Shown: positions 10,272-21,859, numbered from the stretch's first letter. The stretch is 64,000 nucleotides of DNA from Dallia pectoralis (GCA_029465975.1 CM055740.1:4929817-4993816); one strand, 5' to 3'. Notes: a model not told the origin generated them from the sequence alone. Numbers and translations are program-made.

Positions 10272-10582
10272 TTGTCATGATGCTTTTGAACCTGCGGTCC
10301 TGGGCCAAGCTGTAAGATGAGACATGGAGAGAAACCTCTACTACGATTACATGTGTTGTGTCTTTCTAATAAACGCACTCTCAGGGACACAGTCATCAAG
10401 TCACCTGTACAATAATCTGACAAACGGGTAACATGACAAACCAGATTATTTTGGACCACATGGTCTCATCATTACTCAGCCCACATCTGTGGAGATGGAC
10501 CTTCTGGGGTGGTTTCTGAGTGAGCCATGCTCCCCTCGCATCTGTGTGTCGTTTTCTAACGCGATATTCCCCGCTCTTCCAG

Positions 10583-10817
10583 CCCGTTCAGCCACAGTAC
10601 TACTACGGGAATAACTTTGGCTACATAATCGCCTTCAAGCCCAGCAGTGGCAACAAGTGGCGGAAGGTGACGGTCGCAGAACCCGAGGCTAAACTCTACG
10701 TGCACAAGGACGCGTCCATCCCCCCCTCCACCGAGTTCCAGGTCAAAGTCAAGGCTTTCAACAATATGGGAGAAGGTCCCTACAGTCTAATGGCCGTCAT
10801 CTACTCCTCACAGGACG
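10583..10817 (+). CDS. cntn1: cntn1 exon: FNIII domain 2, second half
   Basis: Starts PVQPQYYYGNNFGYIIAFKP. It later reads YVHKDASIPPSTEFQVKVKA followed by FNNMGEGPYSLMAV and ends SSQD. Human CNTN1 has YGNNFGYIVAFKP and FQVKVKAFNNKGDGPYSLVAV. Length 235 nt, phase 1 end at GACG|GTGAGT. Confidence 0.97.
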
Positions 10818-11767
10818 GTGAGTGTCAGGAGTGCTAGCCGCTAACCGCTACGTGGGGGAAACATGCATTCAAGAGGCCTAATTCACCTTAAATGCTGCTT
10901 GGTCGTCGTTGAAAATGAAAAGGTGTTGTCAGTGTTACTAACCCCGATTGAATAAAGGTACATTTAAAGATCTGAATTTCCACATCACAGAGGGAGGGAA
11001 GGTGCATGAAGGGAAACCGGGACATTCCTTTGCTCTTTCAAGCCATCACAGCCAATTACACTTTTCATCACACAGATTTATTCTCTCCCCCTCTCTCCAT
11101 CCCCCTCTCCCTCTCTTCCTCCCTCCCTCACTCCCTAGCCTCCATCCCTCTCTCCCTCCCCCTCTCCCTCTCTCCCCCTAGACACCATATTATTCTCCAT
11201 CCTTTTCCTCCTCCGTGCCCAGACGTCATCACATTAGGATTATCCCGTAGTACAGAACCAGAAAGCTTATAATTTGCCTCCAAGATGCCAAGCATTCAGT
11301 CCACTTAGAAAAGTATTAACCTCTGCTAACAGACAATCAAGATAAACAGTGGAAACCCAGAGTTGTGGATGTTTAGCTGCTGCTGTAGGGCACCTTGGGA
11401 GCGGGGGGGAGGCGTTAGGTTTGAGACGACCCGGACGACGTGCATGGGAATGGGTTTGGCGCCAGGCGACTGGAATTTCAGAGGAATTTCAGAGTGCCCC
11501 ATGCGTAGTAACACATTGAGAAAGTTTGTGTTGCAGAGAGCAGAAGTGAGACGGGGACACGTTGTTTTGTTCCGGGGGTCGTTTAGAGCCGGGATTCATG
11601 TCTGTTGACAAATGTCTCCATAACGAGACAGAGAGAAAGAACTCCATAAACAAGCTCTGAGCCTCTGTACCAAGATGACATTTTCTATTCAATTCACTTG
11701 CCAGGTAGGTTGACCAGGAGGAGATTCTCATTTACAGCAACAGCCTGGAGAATAGAGGGGTTGATTA
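10818..11767 (+). other. cntn1 intron, unique part with C/T-rich tract
   Basis: Includes a CCCTCTCTCC-type tract at 11083-11180. Otherwise unique sequence with no recognised gene. Confidence 0.45.
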
Positions 11768-12366
11768 CTGAGATTACTGTGCCAGAGATTATTGTGCCAG
11801 AGATTATTGTGCCAGAGATTATTGTGCCAGAGATTATTGTGCCAGAGATTATTGTGCCAGAGATTATTGTGCAAGAGATTATTGTGCAAGAGATTATTGT
11901 GCCAGAGATTATTGTGCCAGAGATTATTGTGCAAGACATTATTGTGCCAGAGATTATTGTGCCAGAGATTATTGTGCCAGAGATTATTGTGCCAGAGATT
12001 ATTGTGCCAGAGATTATTGTGCCAGAGATTATTGTGCAAGAGATTATTGTGCAAGAGATTATTGTGCCAGAGATTATTGTGCCAGAGATTATTGTGCAAG
12101 ACATTATTGTGCCAGAGATTATTGTGCCAGAGATTATTGTGCCAGAGATTATTGTGCAAGAGATTATTGTGCAAGAGATTATTGTGCCAGAGATTATTGT
12201 GCCAGAGATTATTGTGCAAGAGATTATTGTGCCAGAGATTATTGCGCAAGAGATTATTGTGCAAGAGATTATTGTGCCAGAGATTATTGTGCAAGAGATT
12301 ATTGTGCCAGAGATTATTGTGCAAGACATTATTGTGCCAGAGATTATTGTGCAAGAGATTATTGTG
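11768..12366 (+). repeat. 15-bp minisatellite (AGAGATTATTGTGCC)
   Basis: About 40 units, with GTGCCAGAG, GTGCAAGAG and GTGCAAGAC variants arranged in larger repeating blocks (compare 11868-11950 with 12028-12110). The period divides by three and lacks stops, so long repetitive frames exist on both strands. I do not regard these as genes. Confidence 0.95.
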
Positions 12367-12618
12367 TGGATGTGATGATATATCAATGCCAGATTGGGGA
12401 TATATCCAGGTGACTGGGTGAACACCCATTTCCTTACTTTTATGAGTCATTTAATGTTCCTCCCGAAATACGGTACTCCACTCAGGGCAATGTCCCGTGT
12501 TCACTCTACTGGGGCATTTTGTAGACAATTTGGAGAGCACGTGTTGTCAGGATCTCTTACCCAGTCACTGCCGATCTTGCCGTGTCTTAAATGACGTTTT
12601 AACGGTGTGTCGTCCCAG

Positions 12619-12719
12619 TGCCCGCTGAAGCTCCGGTCATTAAGGAGGCCAAGCCGCTGTCAGCCTTCGAGGCCAACGTGTCGTGGCATTTCGTCACCCA
12701 TGCAGTCGATGGATACCAG
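12619..12719 (+). CDS. cntn1: cntn1 exon: FNIII domain 3, first half
   Basis: Joined in phase 1 to give Val-Pro-Ala-Glu-Ala-Pro, close to human APSEAP. It then reads KEAKPLSAFEANVSWHFVTH and ends VDGYQ. NVS is a sequon and the Trp is the FNIII B-strand residue. Length 101 nt, phase 0 end at CCAG|GTCAGT. Confidence 0.9.
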
Positions 12720-12974
12720 GTCAGTACTTCCTGCGTTTCTGCGGAGCAACACCGTGTGAGGCGAAGCGACTTGAACACAGCTGTATCAATAGGTGAACCC
12801 TTTGGTTCCATGTCGAAACCCAGTTGGGTTCAATGCACGATGGAATAAAACTAAAAAGGTATTATGACAGATGCTAAGAATGTTTTCTATGAAGACAGCC
12901 ATAAAACCCTTTCCTTGTGTTTCCCTCTCCCATTTCCCCATTTCAAACTCCCTTCTCCGTCTCGTTTCGTACAG

Positions 12975-13161
12975 GTTCGGTACTGGAAGAATGCCGAGGG
13001 CAGTGAAGCGGCCAGTCAGAAGGTGGTGTCCAGCACAGAGAACACGACAAAACTGGAGAAAATGAGTCCGGCCTCCAAGTATGTCATAGAGGTCAGGGCC
13101 TACAACGCTGCCGGATTTGGGCCTCCCAGCCAACCCATCCAGATTCACACCTACAAATCCC
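12975..13161 (+). CDS. cntn1: cntn1 exon: FNIII domain 3, second half
   Basis: After TCGTACAG it reads VRYWKNAEGSEAASQKVVSS then KYVIEVRAYNAAGFGPPSQP and ends IHTYKS. R-Y-W and I-E-V-x-A-x-N-x-A-G-x-G-P-P-S match the human protein. NTT is a sequon. Length 187 nt, phase 1 end at TCCC|GTACGT. Confidence 0.94.
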
Positions 13162-13342
13162 GTACGTCGACTGTTGACAACTCCCAGGGCCGCATCACAT
13201 AGACTAACTGTAACAAATAGTGAATGATATAACTCTATGATTAGTATGTCTTAGTGGAGGACTTGGCTTGGTCGGACTCTCAGGCGTACCATTGTCACGT
13301 CATTCTAAAACGTTGTGAACATGAACATGTTTTCACCTGTAG

Positions 13343-13369
13343 CTCCTAGCAAGCCTCCGAGGATCATTG
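13343..13369 (+). CDS. cntn1: cntn1 mini-exon: start of FNIII domain 4
   Basis: After CACCTGTAG it reads P-P-S-K-P-P-R-I-I-G, matching human PPSQPPRII at the FNIII-4 opening. Homology then stops. The frame reads on only to a TAA within about 60 nt, with no FNIII strands. A donor ATTG|GTAAAA at 13370 would make a 27-nt phase 1-1 exon that joins the GPI exon in frame (RII-GGS). It may instead be the truncated remnant of a longer exon. Confidence 0.65.
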
Positions 13370-13782
13370 GTAAAAAGCTTCCCCACGCATCAATTCTGCC
13401 ACTCGTCCTGTCAGTCAATCGTCATTAAAGTAATTGGTCCGTCCACGTGCTTAAGTCGTAGATTGCAGACCCACATCGTATCCCTCTAGAATTAGGCACA
13501 CCAGGAACACGTCAGTGACAGACCCCGTCCGTGGGCTGTTTCGCACGGACAGCCCAGCGCTTTTGGCGGCCATCTTTGATAATCCTGCCATTTCACGACG
13601 GCGAGTTCGGCCAGCCGGTCGGCTACCAAATGTAAATCCGTCCCCTGTGCATTTGGAACGGCGATCAGTTCAAAAGCGCGTGCGCGTGTGTAAAGGGAAT
13701 ATCGTAGTGTTTCATGAAACAAAACCAACGGGAACAGAACAGGGTAAAAAAAACACTTCTTCTCATTTCTGTCTCATTTCAG

Positions 13783-13859
13783 GTGGATCCATCATGGTCG
13801 CCCAGTCGCTCAGCCTAGCTTCCCTGCTGCTGTTGAGCCTGTCCTGCCTGGCCCTCTGA
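13783..13859 (+). CDS. cntn1: cntn1 terminal exon: GPI-attachment signal
   Basis: After TCTCATTTCAG it reads GGSIMVAQSLSLASLLLLSL, then SCLAL and a TGA at 13857-13859. Small residues Gly-Gly-Ser offer a candidate attachment site, followed by a short spacer and a hydrophobic tail with no charged cytosolic end. This is the usual GPI-signal layout and agrees with contactins being GPI-anchored. The phase 1 start matches the previous exon. Confidence 0.88.
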
Positions 13860-14850
13860 ATGTAGCGCCATCTTGTGCTGTCTTCAGTGTCCACTCCAGC
13901 TGCTCAGACTGTGAGATGGGCGCCGGCCTTTGACTCCACTTTGGCTTCCACAATCTTTGGTTTCCAAAGGCCCCTGTTTCCTTGTACAAGAGGAACCGGG
14001 GCGTTGTTCGAGCGGAGGAAAGACGCACAAAAAACAGGCAAAAGACAACGAAGACACCTGGAATCTCTGTTTCGTTTTAATCTCTCCGATATCCTTTAGA
14101 AGGTGCATCAAACGGAGGTCTTTGAAATCTTTCAATATGCCTTATGTGTAGACCGTCGCACATGTCTTTCACAATGCCCTGACTTCGCTCCTAACTAGAT
14201 GAGGGCGTGTGTAGCTATAGCACCGAAACCAAGTTGTCGCGGCAACTGTGTCAAAAGAATTGTGATACGGGCCTTACTTGTCTGTCCCTGAAGGTACGAT
14301 AGCTTCATTTGATATACGACATCTTGGATTATTGTTACAATGTTGCATTCCATTATATAAGCTGAGCAGGTTAATATTTGTGAAGGATACGTGTACACGT
14401 TTATGCAATTGTCTTTGTGTATTTTAATTGCATTTCAGTGGCTTTTTTTCGGCTTTTTTTCACAATGAAGCACGTGGTCCCCTCACAGAGATACAGTCAA
14501 ATCGAATCTCTATTGGTAGTCCCTGGCGTACTCGAATTTCATTATCGAAGCACAATTATCTCATGCTAATACACAGTAGTATATGCAATTGTTTATTTGC
14601 TATATAGGCCTAATGTACGGAAGCCCTAGAACAGGGGCTGAACAATTACATGGCGCATGGCCCTCTTTACGTTTGTCTCGTAATTTAGATACACTCTCCG
14701 AAGTTTATATCGTTATAACGAGATAAACTTATCTTTTCAGTTTTTTATTTTATTTTCAAGACTGTTTATATCTTCGTCCGTTTATGCACTTTAACCTTGT
14801 ATCTAAGAGCAGATCTAATCTCACCATATCTAAATGAGAAAATTAATAAA
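13860..14850 (+). other. cntn1: probable cntn1 3' UTR with candidate poly(A) signal
   Basis: Non-coding, increasingly AT-rich sequence follows the stop. The first good AATAAA is at 14845-14850 (AATTAATAAA), with another at 15016-15021 and a later one near 17667. Which one is used cannot be decided from sequence; brain mRNAs often have long 3' UTRs. Confidence 0.4.
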
Positions 14851-17800
14851 GAATTAGTTGGGCATCTTAAAACGGCAGAAAATCTGCCAGACACAACTCC
14901 TAATGGACAGTTATGGCAAAGTCCATTATAAATGATTTAGGAATCCTTAAGCATATTGGCCTGTTAAAGCCAACACATAATCAAATATGAAAAGAATACA
15001 ACCATCCACTTTTTTAATAAATACAGACAGATGCATGAGGTGCTTCACATATTTATCTAGAAATAGAACAAACTTTGTTTTTTTGCTGCAGCATCTATGT
15101 TCTTCTCATTTTTACAAGGTTATTGATTAGGTTGTAGTTATTTTTTTAAAGTTCATCATTGTTACAAGATAGTTATCTAGTTAAAACAATTGCAAAATGG
15201 TGAAGAACCTGATGCGGCACCACATTTTTTTTTTACATTAAGTTTCAGGGCTTTCGTACTATGTGTACTGTATATACTGTAACATTAGCTCTATGACTTG
15301 GTTCAGATAGAATTATTCAAAAGAAAACATGCCTCTTACCAATACTGGCATCACTAAATGACTAGGATACCTGCTTACAACCGTTTGCATGTAGACATTG
15401 TGATGTGAGAGAAACCATTTAAATGGGTAACTCCCTAAAAGATGTTCTCGTTCGGACTTTGAGTGATGCGTGCATATTTAGCACATCTATGTTTGTAAAT
15501 GTATTGAATATGTAGAAACAAGAAACAAGCTTGAGGAGACGGCACACTTAGCGGTTAATAGCGTTCCGTTGACAACGAGCGTCTGTGGTTTACTTGGTTT
15601 GCTCACCTGGCCATCTAACTGTTATGTGAGCGTCACTTTATGACCTGTGTTGGGAAAGTGCCCAATTGGATGAACAATGTAAACAGAGTTCGAAGTCATA
15701 TGAATCTGGTTCTAGAATGTGGGTTCTCCATTCTGTGTTTTTGTTTCTCGGGTTCTTTCTACTGCTGTTGCCATTTTGTTTAGACTTTAATGTCACACCC
15801 ACTTCATGGTTTTTAATATCTTCTTTTTTTCTAATCAATGTCTCTCAACGTGAGTGTCACTATTTATAGTGATGCTGTCTAGTAACCGTGTAGTGTCTGA
15901 GGCTTTTTTGGCTTTTTATGTCAACACAACCTACCTAGCTCTTATAACCACTTGGCTATTATTGTGTATCATGGTCTATCAACTGATACAGGAACAAGCA
16001 TTTACATAAAACAAACTATCAACATTTGTGAGAAGAAAGTATTAACCCAAAGCTCTTACATTTTTGTCCTTCTATTTTGAAAAAAAATTGGCAACATTAT
16101 GTACAGTATACAGTAACCAATGTGTTGACAAATTGTTCAGTTTTTATATTTCGTTTGTGATTGACACGTGTTGTCATTTTGACCTGTAACTGGTTCAACA
16201 GTCGAGGTTTATAATTTTAATTTCAGTCAAATGGTGAAAATGTGTAGCTTGTGAGTACATGTCTGAGTGATGCTCAACTAGGAGGTTAATGTGTCTCGCT
16301 AACACTGACCACAGGTAGTTTCCTGGACCAGAGCTATGTTTCTACATGCATTGGGACTGTATCAACAAATCATCCGCCACAAAGTGCTTTTTTCCCAAAA
16401 AGTTTTCCCTCATGCCACAAATCACGGAATGAGTTGCAAATTGCATGAATGCCTTGATATTCGTTGTTGCTGAGAAACTGGTTGCTATAACTACATCTTC
16501 TAACATGCATGGCATTGGTGATGAATGGCGTTGATCTGTACGGTGAAGACGCTCCATGCATACACGGCGAGGAGGCGACGTACGCGTCATACTGTACATA
16601 TACATGCATAAATTCAGGCAATCTCCACATAGCTTCATACGACGCCAACTGCCTTTGTGGTAAATAATAACATCCCTTTATGTCAGAGACAGTGTAAAAT
16701 GTTTATATGCTGTACTATACGTTCTATAGATACGTCTAACATGTGCATTAGTCATCTCATTCAGACAGGCTTTTGAGGGGTTTAATGGAGGGGGGGAGGG
16801 GTGTTTTTGTACCAAATTACAGAAACTACCCCAAAAATTGTCCAGGGCTTTACAAAAATATTTCAATCAACTTCACATTTTGGAAATTTTTCTGGAATTC
16901 TCTCCTGTCAAATGTGGATACGGTAAAACATAAAGACAAATAAAAAAAACATAGAGAAGGCATCCCTATACTATATACGTATGGCTCTGTCAGTGCACGG
17001 GCAGCACTATTGGTGCAAGCATAGAGATGGAAGAGAAGGCATCCCTATACTACATACGCATGGCTCTGTCAGTGCACGGGCAGCACTATTGGTGCAAGCC
17101 AGTTTGCAGCCCATTATCACGGATAAGACCAGGGGCATCACGAGGCCAGGGAATATGTTTCGGAGGTGACAAATAGAATATGGACGCCTTGCCTCAGTGT
17201 TCTCTCGGAACCCCGTGCGGCAGTGAGCTCAGTCAAGGCAAAAAGCCAGGCGAGTGCTTTACCTCCGGCGCATAAGGATTCCGACAGACTATCAGACCAA
17301 TTAAATTGGAAAGCCCTCATGAGGGATTGTTCACATACGGCCCACATACATAGGAAATGACCAGATTGAAGAGTAAGATATCCTGCACACGCTAAAACTG
17401 CCTTTATGCCTCACTCATTCTCTATGAGGAATCTCACCCATTTAGTGTGTCCAACTACCGTTCTTCTTTCAGTCACGCTCCTCGCCGTAAGTCAAAGGCG
17501 ACGGTGTTATGGCGTCATCGCGGTGAGGGATAACGGCTGTGACCGGCCTGTGTCACGCGTAGCGCCGTAGACCTGTTTGTGACTGAATTAATCTAAAAGA
17601 AAAATCACACGTGTTCACAGGGAAGGGTTGAAACTGGACTCTCGTTTGCTGGGCTTGGAAGTAACAATAAAGGTGTAGTTAAAGATTCTCTGGTGACTCG
17701 TCTCATTTCTATGGTATTATCTTGAATGTCTGAATGTATAATTATGGACATTTTGAACAGTAGTGTGTGTGTGTATATATATACACACACACAAACATAA

Positions 17801-19952
17801 ACTCTATTTATATGCATATAAAAATGTGTCTATAAAAATAGACTCGTGTTTTTTCAAAGTGGGGGGTGAGCCGCCAGGGGGCAGTAGGCAATTGGAAGGA
17901 AAATGAGAGGAACATTTTAATGAATAAAATCGAAACCTTTTTAAATTCGTCATTAGTATCATGTGTATTATTATAAAATGTAGATTCTAAAAATATATCA
18001 ATACAAAATTTATTTGACAACTTTTGTCGCCTGCCAGTCAAAAACCCGCTTCACTTTGTTTTTGGTGCATGTAGGGGGAGTGGTTTTGTGCCTTCTGGCA
18101 CTGCTGCTCATCAAGTAACGTCAGCTGCACTTAGCCGGTGAAAAGCTTTCATGCTCCCTGCTCGTGTCATCAAGCTCATGCGACGTACATATCGGTTTGC
18201 GTCGAATAAATCAGTACTCCTAATAAATCTATCGGGCCCAGGAGGCCACGGTACCCGGGTATGTTCCCAGAGTGCCAAGTCATTACAACGCTGTGATAAC
18301 CAACCCTTTAGATTGGGTTCCAATTAAAGTAGCCTAACTATATATAATTTTAATTAGCAGTGACTGGCATGACAAAGGAAACCCTGCTGATGCACTAGTA
18401 TGTTTTGAACTTGAACATGATCAGAACTGTTAGAAAGCATTAACCCGGGCGACCTCATCTGCTGAGACTCATGTTTGCTCCTGAACAGAGGTGAAAACAA
18501 ACGGCAGTCTCATTATTTCACCTGTAGCCACGGGGCTTCTGTTAATGGAACCAGCATTATTTGTTAAGATTGACAATGTGCACAAATTGTTTCATTTTCG
18601 ATAAACAATAGGGGTATGAATTGGTCATTTGGAAGATTAGGTATACATGCTGATACCGGATTCATTTTCTCTTATCAGAGAGAAGTGTTGATGTAAACTG
18701 GAGAGTGTCACCACTGTCATTCATTGTGCATATTGTTTTTTAAGTAGTTTGTACCATAAAAGTGATAGCAACATGCTATATCAGTTTTGTTCTTCAGCTC
18801 GCAGTCGCTGTTGATTTCAGATAACAGAGTGAAAATTGTTGTTTTTTGTTGTGCACAACATTTGCGGAGATATGTCCGACTCTCTGATGCATTGCACTGT
18901 ACATCAGACACTCTGAAATATTAGTGCTTTGGTCTACTGACACCATTCATTCAACCTGGAAAGACCAAATGCCTAAAGGCTTGGATGTGACAGACAAACA
19001 TGTATGACAAACAAACATCTACAGTCTCATTAAAAGAATGATTGATTGGATGTATTGACAAGGATGACTTTTTGACATGTTAGGTTTTTATGGTTTAATG
19101 AACCATACTCTTTTTTTTTCGAAATTATTGCGTGTACTTTCATCACTTGTGGCAGTGGATTAAGCTGATGCTGCGTTGAACTATGAGGTAAGCACTAATT
19201 ATGTCAGAGACAAGACAAATCTACTTGTGTCAAATAGGATAGAAACTCACTATACGTTTTTTTCTCCAAATAAGTGGAAACGTCCCAGGGCAAAAAACTA
19301 TTATCTTAGTAAATCTTCTCCTGTCATGTCACCCTCTTTCTCTGGCATGTCAGAGTACACAACACACTGCAAGAGTGATGTCACCTGTGTACTGCATGTA
19401 CGTGTGCTCCATACAAACAAACTAGAAACACACTATTAGGCGTTAACTAAAATCCCCAAATGTAATGCTCTCTTGACACAAACAAGGAATTTATTAGAGA
19501 GTGATACAAATATAAGGACTATAATATAAGGACAGCTTTATGAGTTCAGACAGTTTTAGTAGAGTAGTATGGATCCAATGGAATCACTCACTCTGTCTCT
19601 GAGGCTGCGGGCGACGCCTGCTGGTTCTGTTTAGGAACTACAAACTACAAATAAATTAAGAACATTCTTGAAGTTTTAGTGCGAAAAATACGTGGAGGAA
19701 AACACCAACGATGTTTAGGCTTCGTGATTAATGGGTTCCCTCTCAACTTGGACACTTTTCATTAGTTTTAGCAAGGTTTTCATAGTTTCACGTATTTAAT
19801 CCAGTAACATTTTGTTCTGATATCTCCATACAATTTATGCGAAACAATGTATTTTGGAGTTCTTAAATTCGGTCATGCTGCATTTGAACGTGGCACCAGG
19901 GACCTGTCCAATACCGAGAGCCAGACACGTCAACTGGGGAGCATTCAGGCGT
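14851..19952. other. AT-rich intergenic stretch (or extended cntn1 3' UTR)
   Basis: Five kilobases with no recognised exon on either strand. The open frames are short and of random composition. A 79-bp imperfect tandem duplication lies at about 16952-17101, and a GT/TA microsatellite at 17766-17794. I looked for a RING-finger exon belonging to the downstream pdzrn4 and saw none. Confidence 0.5.
16952..17101 (+). repeat. two-copy tandem duplication, about 79 bp
   Basis: AGAGAAGGCATCCCTATACT through CACTATTGGTGCAAGC occurs twice head to tail with few differences (TATATACGTATGG against TACATACGCATGG). It looks like a recent local duplication. Confidence 0.85.
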
Positions 19953-20486
19953 ATGCAAATTAACATACTGCTGCTGTCACTAATTACTGTTTCTTTACAT
20001 GTGGCTTTTGGTGTTTGGACACAAGCTGGTAGAAAACACCTGGACAAACTTCTGGCACCTTGCTCCAGAAGCTGTGTATGTACCCGGGGCAGTACCAGCA
20101 AGGAGGACAAGAAAAGTTCTGGAGAAGTTTACTCGGGCACGATGGATGGAGAGCTGTGCATGATACGAGAGGACGCCGACTGTGAACACACATATCCGTC
20201 TATCTGTCAAAGAGGATGCGGGCTTTTATTGTCCCCGGGGGGAGATCATTGCTGTCTAGATGCGCTTCGCCTTATGAATGACGAGCTCCGGGAAAGGAGC
20301 GCCACCTTGGAGCACGACGCCCGAATGGAGCGTCTCAGGCGGGGCAGGAGAGAGCAGGCGCTCCGGGCCCAGGTGTCATTCCTCCGGAGCTACGCGCAGC
20401 TCACTGCCCTGAAGTATCAGCGGAAACTACACCAGTACATGCTGAATATTAATAAAATAGCCGAACATGTTACTGGAAATTACCAG
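19953..20486 (+). CDS. pdzrn4: pdzrn4 (LNX4) N-terminal coding exon, zinc/coiled-coil part, no RING
   Basis: PDZRN3/4 (LNX3/4) are cytoplasmic proteins with RING, TRAF-type zinc and coiled-coil segments followed by PDZ domains. Here CQRGCGLLL, DHCCLDAL and RREQALRAQV then QLTALKYQRKLHQYM parallel the segment before PDZ1 (PDZRN3 CQEGCGLPL, HCCARAL; PDZRN4 QLTARRYQEKFTQYM, from memory). Position after CNTN1 in the same orientation matches human. The ATG at 19953 gives 178 codons to a phase 0 donor CAG|GTGAGA, and its first 20 residues are hydrophobic like a signal peptide. That would be odd for PDZRN4. The same T-rich bases could be a polypyrimidine tract with acceptor ACAAG at 20025, making this an internal exon. 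The RING region is not visible nearby. Confidence 0.75.
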
Positions 20487-20683
20487 GTGAGAACTATCCT
20501 GCTGTTACATAATAAGGCTCTATCTACTGTAGATGCGCAAAAGAGATAGTGACATTCAATTCCATATTTATTGCATTTTTCCTTTTTTTTCGGGTGCTTT
20601 ACTGACTTGCCAATATGCACAGACTTTTCCCCCGACTGTCCTCTTAGAGATTTCGTTTTTCTCATCCCCATGAACATCTGCAG

Positions 20684-20794
20684 AGTGACTTGAAAGCATC
20701 TGAGGTCGGTGATGTCTCCTGGATATCAGAGCCGGGTCCAGCAGAACAGGTGGATGCTTTCCAGAGCCAGTGTGAACGCCACATGGGAACACAG
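20684..20794 (+). CDS. pdzrn4: candidate second pdzrn4 exon
   Basis: After ATCTGCAG the phase 0 frame is open for 37 codons (SDLKASEVGDVSWISEPGPA, then EQVDAFQSQCERHMGTQ) and ends at ACAG|GTAGGT, a good donor. The phase fits the preceding exon exactly and the acidic, linker-like composition would suit the segment before PDZ1. I recognise no homology, so it rests on splice sites and phase only. Confidence 0.45.
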
Positions 20795-21200
20795 GTAGGT
20801 CACTGCAATATATGATTCCACATCGGCCTGACCTGGGCTTTCCACAAGTCCATATCTAACTGAGGGCATCTAGTCAGCAGTGTTCCTCTGATTTTAGTTC
20901 TACCTGTACCCCATCAGACATCACTTTAACATCCTCTGGATGGCATTCAGTGGTAATGCTCTCTGGCTCTAAGCGAGGAATTGTTTGCCATACTTGTCAG
21001 CTCCGTGGTGCAGTAAAGGCCACACAGATTTTTTCTACTTTCATCAGTTCAGGAAGAAGTGGGGTTTCATAGATAGATGAAATAGTGCTTTGGGGAAATA
21101 TGCCCCGATTTTTCGAAATGGAGGTCTTTAGGTTTTGTTTGTTTTTTACACTTTAGTCATTAATGTCTGCTACTTTGTTATTTTCCAATATATGTTATAG

Positions 21201-21289
21201 GATGATGATGCATTTAAAACAGTAACTGTGGAGATGAGAGACCCAGCGTATGCGCTGTTCAGAACATTATGGCTCGGCAGAACATTGAG
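21201..21289 (+). CDS. weak candidate small exon
   Basis: TATGTTATAG is followed by a phase 0 open stretch (DDDAFKTVTVEMRDPAYALF) ending at TTGAG|GTCAGG, 89 nt. The splice signals are modest and no homology is recognised. It could be chance. Confidence 0.2.
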
Positions 21290-21859
21290 GTCAGGGAACA
21301 AAGTGGTGTTTGGTGAAACGTGATAAATAATGCATGAAAGTTGACTTCTACACATCTTGTGAATAACTTAATATTGAACGTAGCAGTGACTCAGGTGTTA
21401 CCGGGGAAGTTTAAGGATGCAGAAATCTCAAGTTGCCGTCAGTCAGAGTAGAAGAAAGGATTTTTATATGTGATCTATTGTAAAAAAAACAACAACAGAA
21501 GTAAGGTGAGGTAATAACCTGTTGGAGCGGAAAGTTGTGACTGTGTTGTGACGAGACCAGAGGGCTCTAATCAGCATCACCTCTTCATAAACCATGACAT
21601 TATGAGAAACACAGCCGGGTCAAAGGTCAAAAGGGTAAGGATGGAATGCTTGTAATCTGTGCTAGCCTTGCTTAGCAAGAATATTCAGAAAAAAACTGAG
21701 AAGATGATCTCAAGCCATGTCCCTGGAGCTTTAACACTGCATTAAACAGCCTGTTGCAGACAGTGTCCATCAAGGAAAACCTCTCTGAAATGATGAGTGG
21801 AAAGCCATGGAATACCGAAGCCTGAATGGCTTCCCCCCTCCCACACGCACACGCAGGCA

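Larger units (their letters stand above)
221..13859 (+). other. cntn1: cntn1 gene body, partial (5' end lies left of the window)
   Basis: Contactin-1 (F3/F11) is a GPI-anchored neuronal cell-adhesion protein of six Ig and four FNIII domains, acting in axon-glia contact and at paranodes. Fifteen exons on the + strand can be joined with matching phases. They give Ig3 (second half), Ig4, Ig5, Ig6, FNIII-1, FNIII-2, FNIII-3, the first residues of FNIII-4, and a hydrophobic GPI tail. Diagnostic stretches close to human CNTN1 as I remember it include CFAENNRGKANST (Ig5), TFVW (Ig6), SRGADNHSPIS (FNIII-1), GGGG and YGNNFGYI (FNIII-2), and VKVKAFNN. Each domain is split across two exons, as usual in contactins. 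Ig1, Ig2 and the signal peptide are outside the window. Teleosts can carry cntn1a and cntn1b; I cannot tell which this is. The FNIII-4 body was not found. Confidence 0.93.

Noticed and set aside
9546..10459. Cys/Val-rich open frames on + and a Thr/Gln-rich one on -
   Set aside because: Product of the 15-bp minisatellite; all three + frames are open at once.
11694..12450. Ile/Pro/Glu and Asn/His repeat open frames of 210-243 codons
   Set aside because: Product of another stop-free 15-bp repeat inside a cntn1 intron.
14000..19900. Hidden RING-finger exon of pdzrn4 upstream of 19953
   Set aside because: I read this interval for a Cys-x2-Cys…Cys-Gly-His pattern and found none in an open frame, though by-eye reading could miss a diverged exon.
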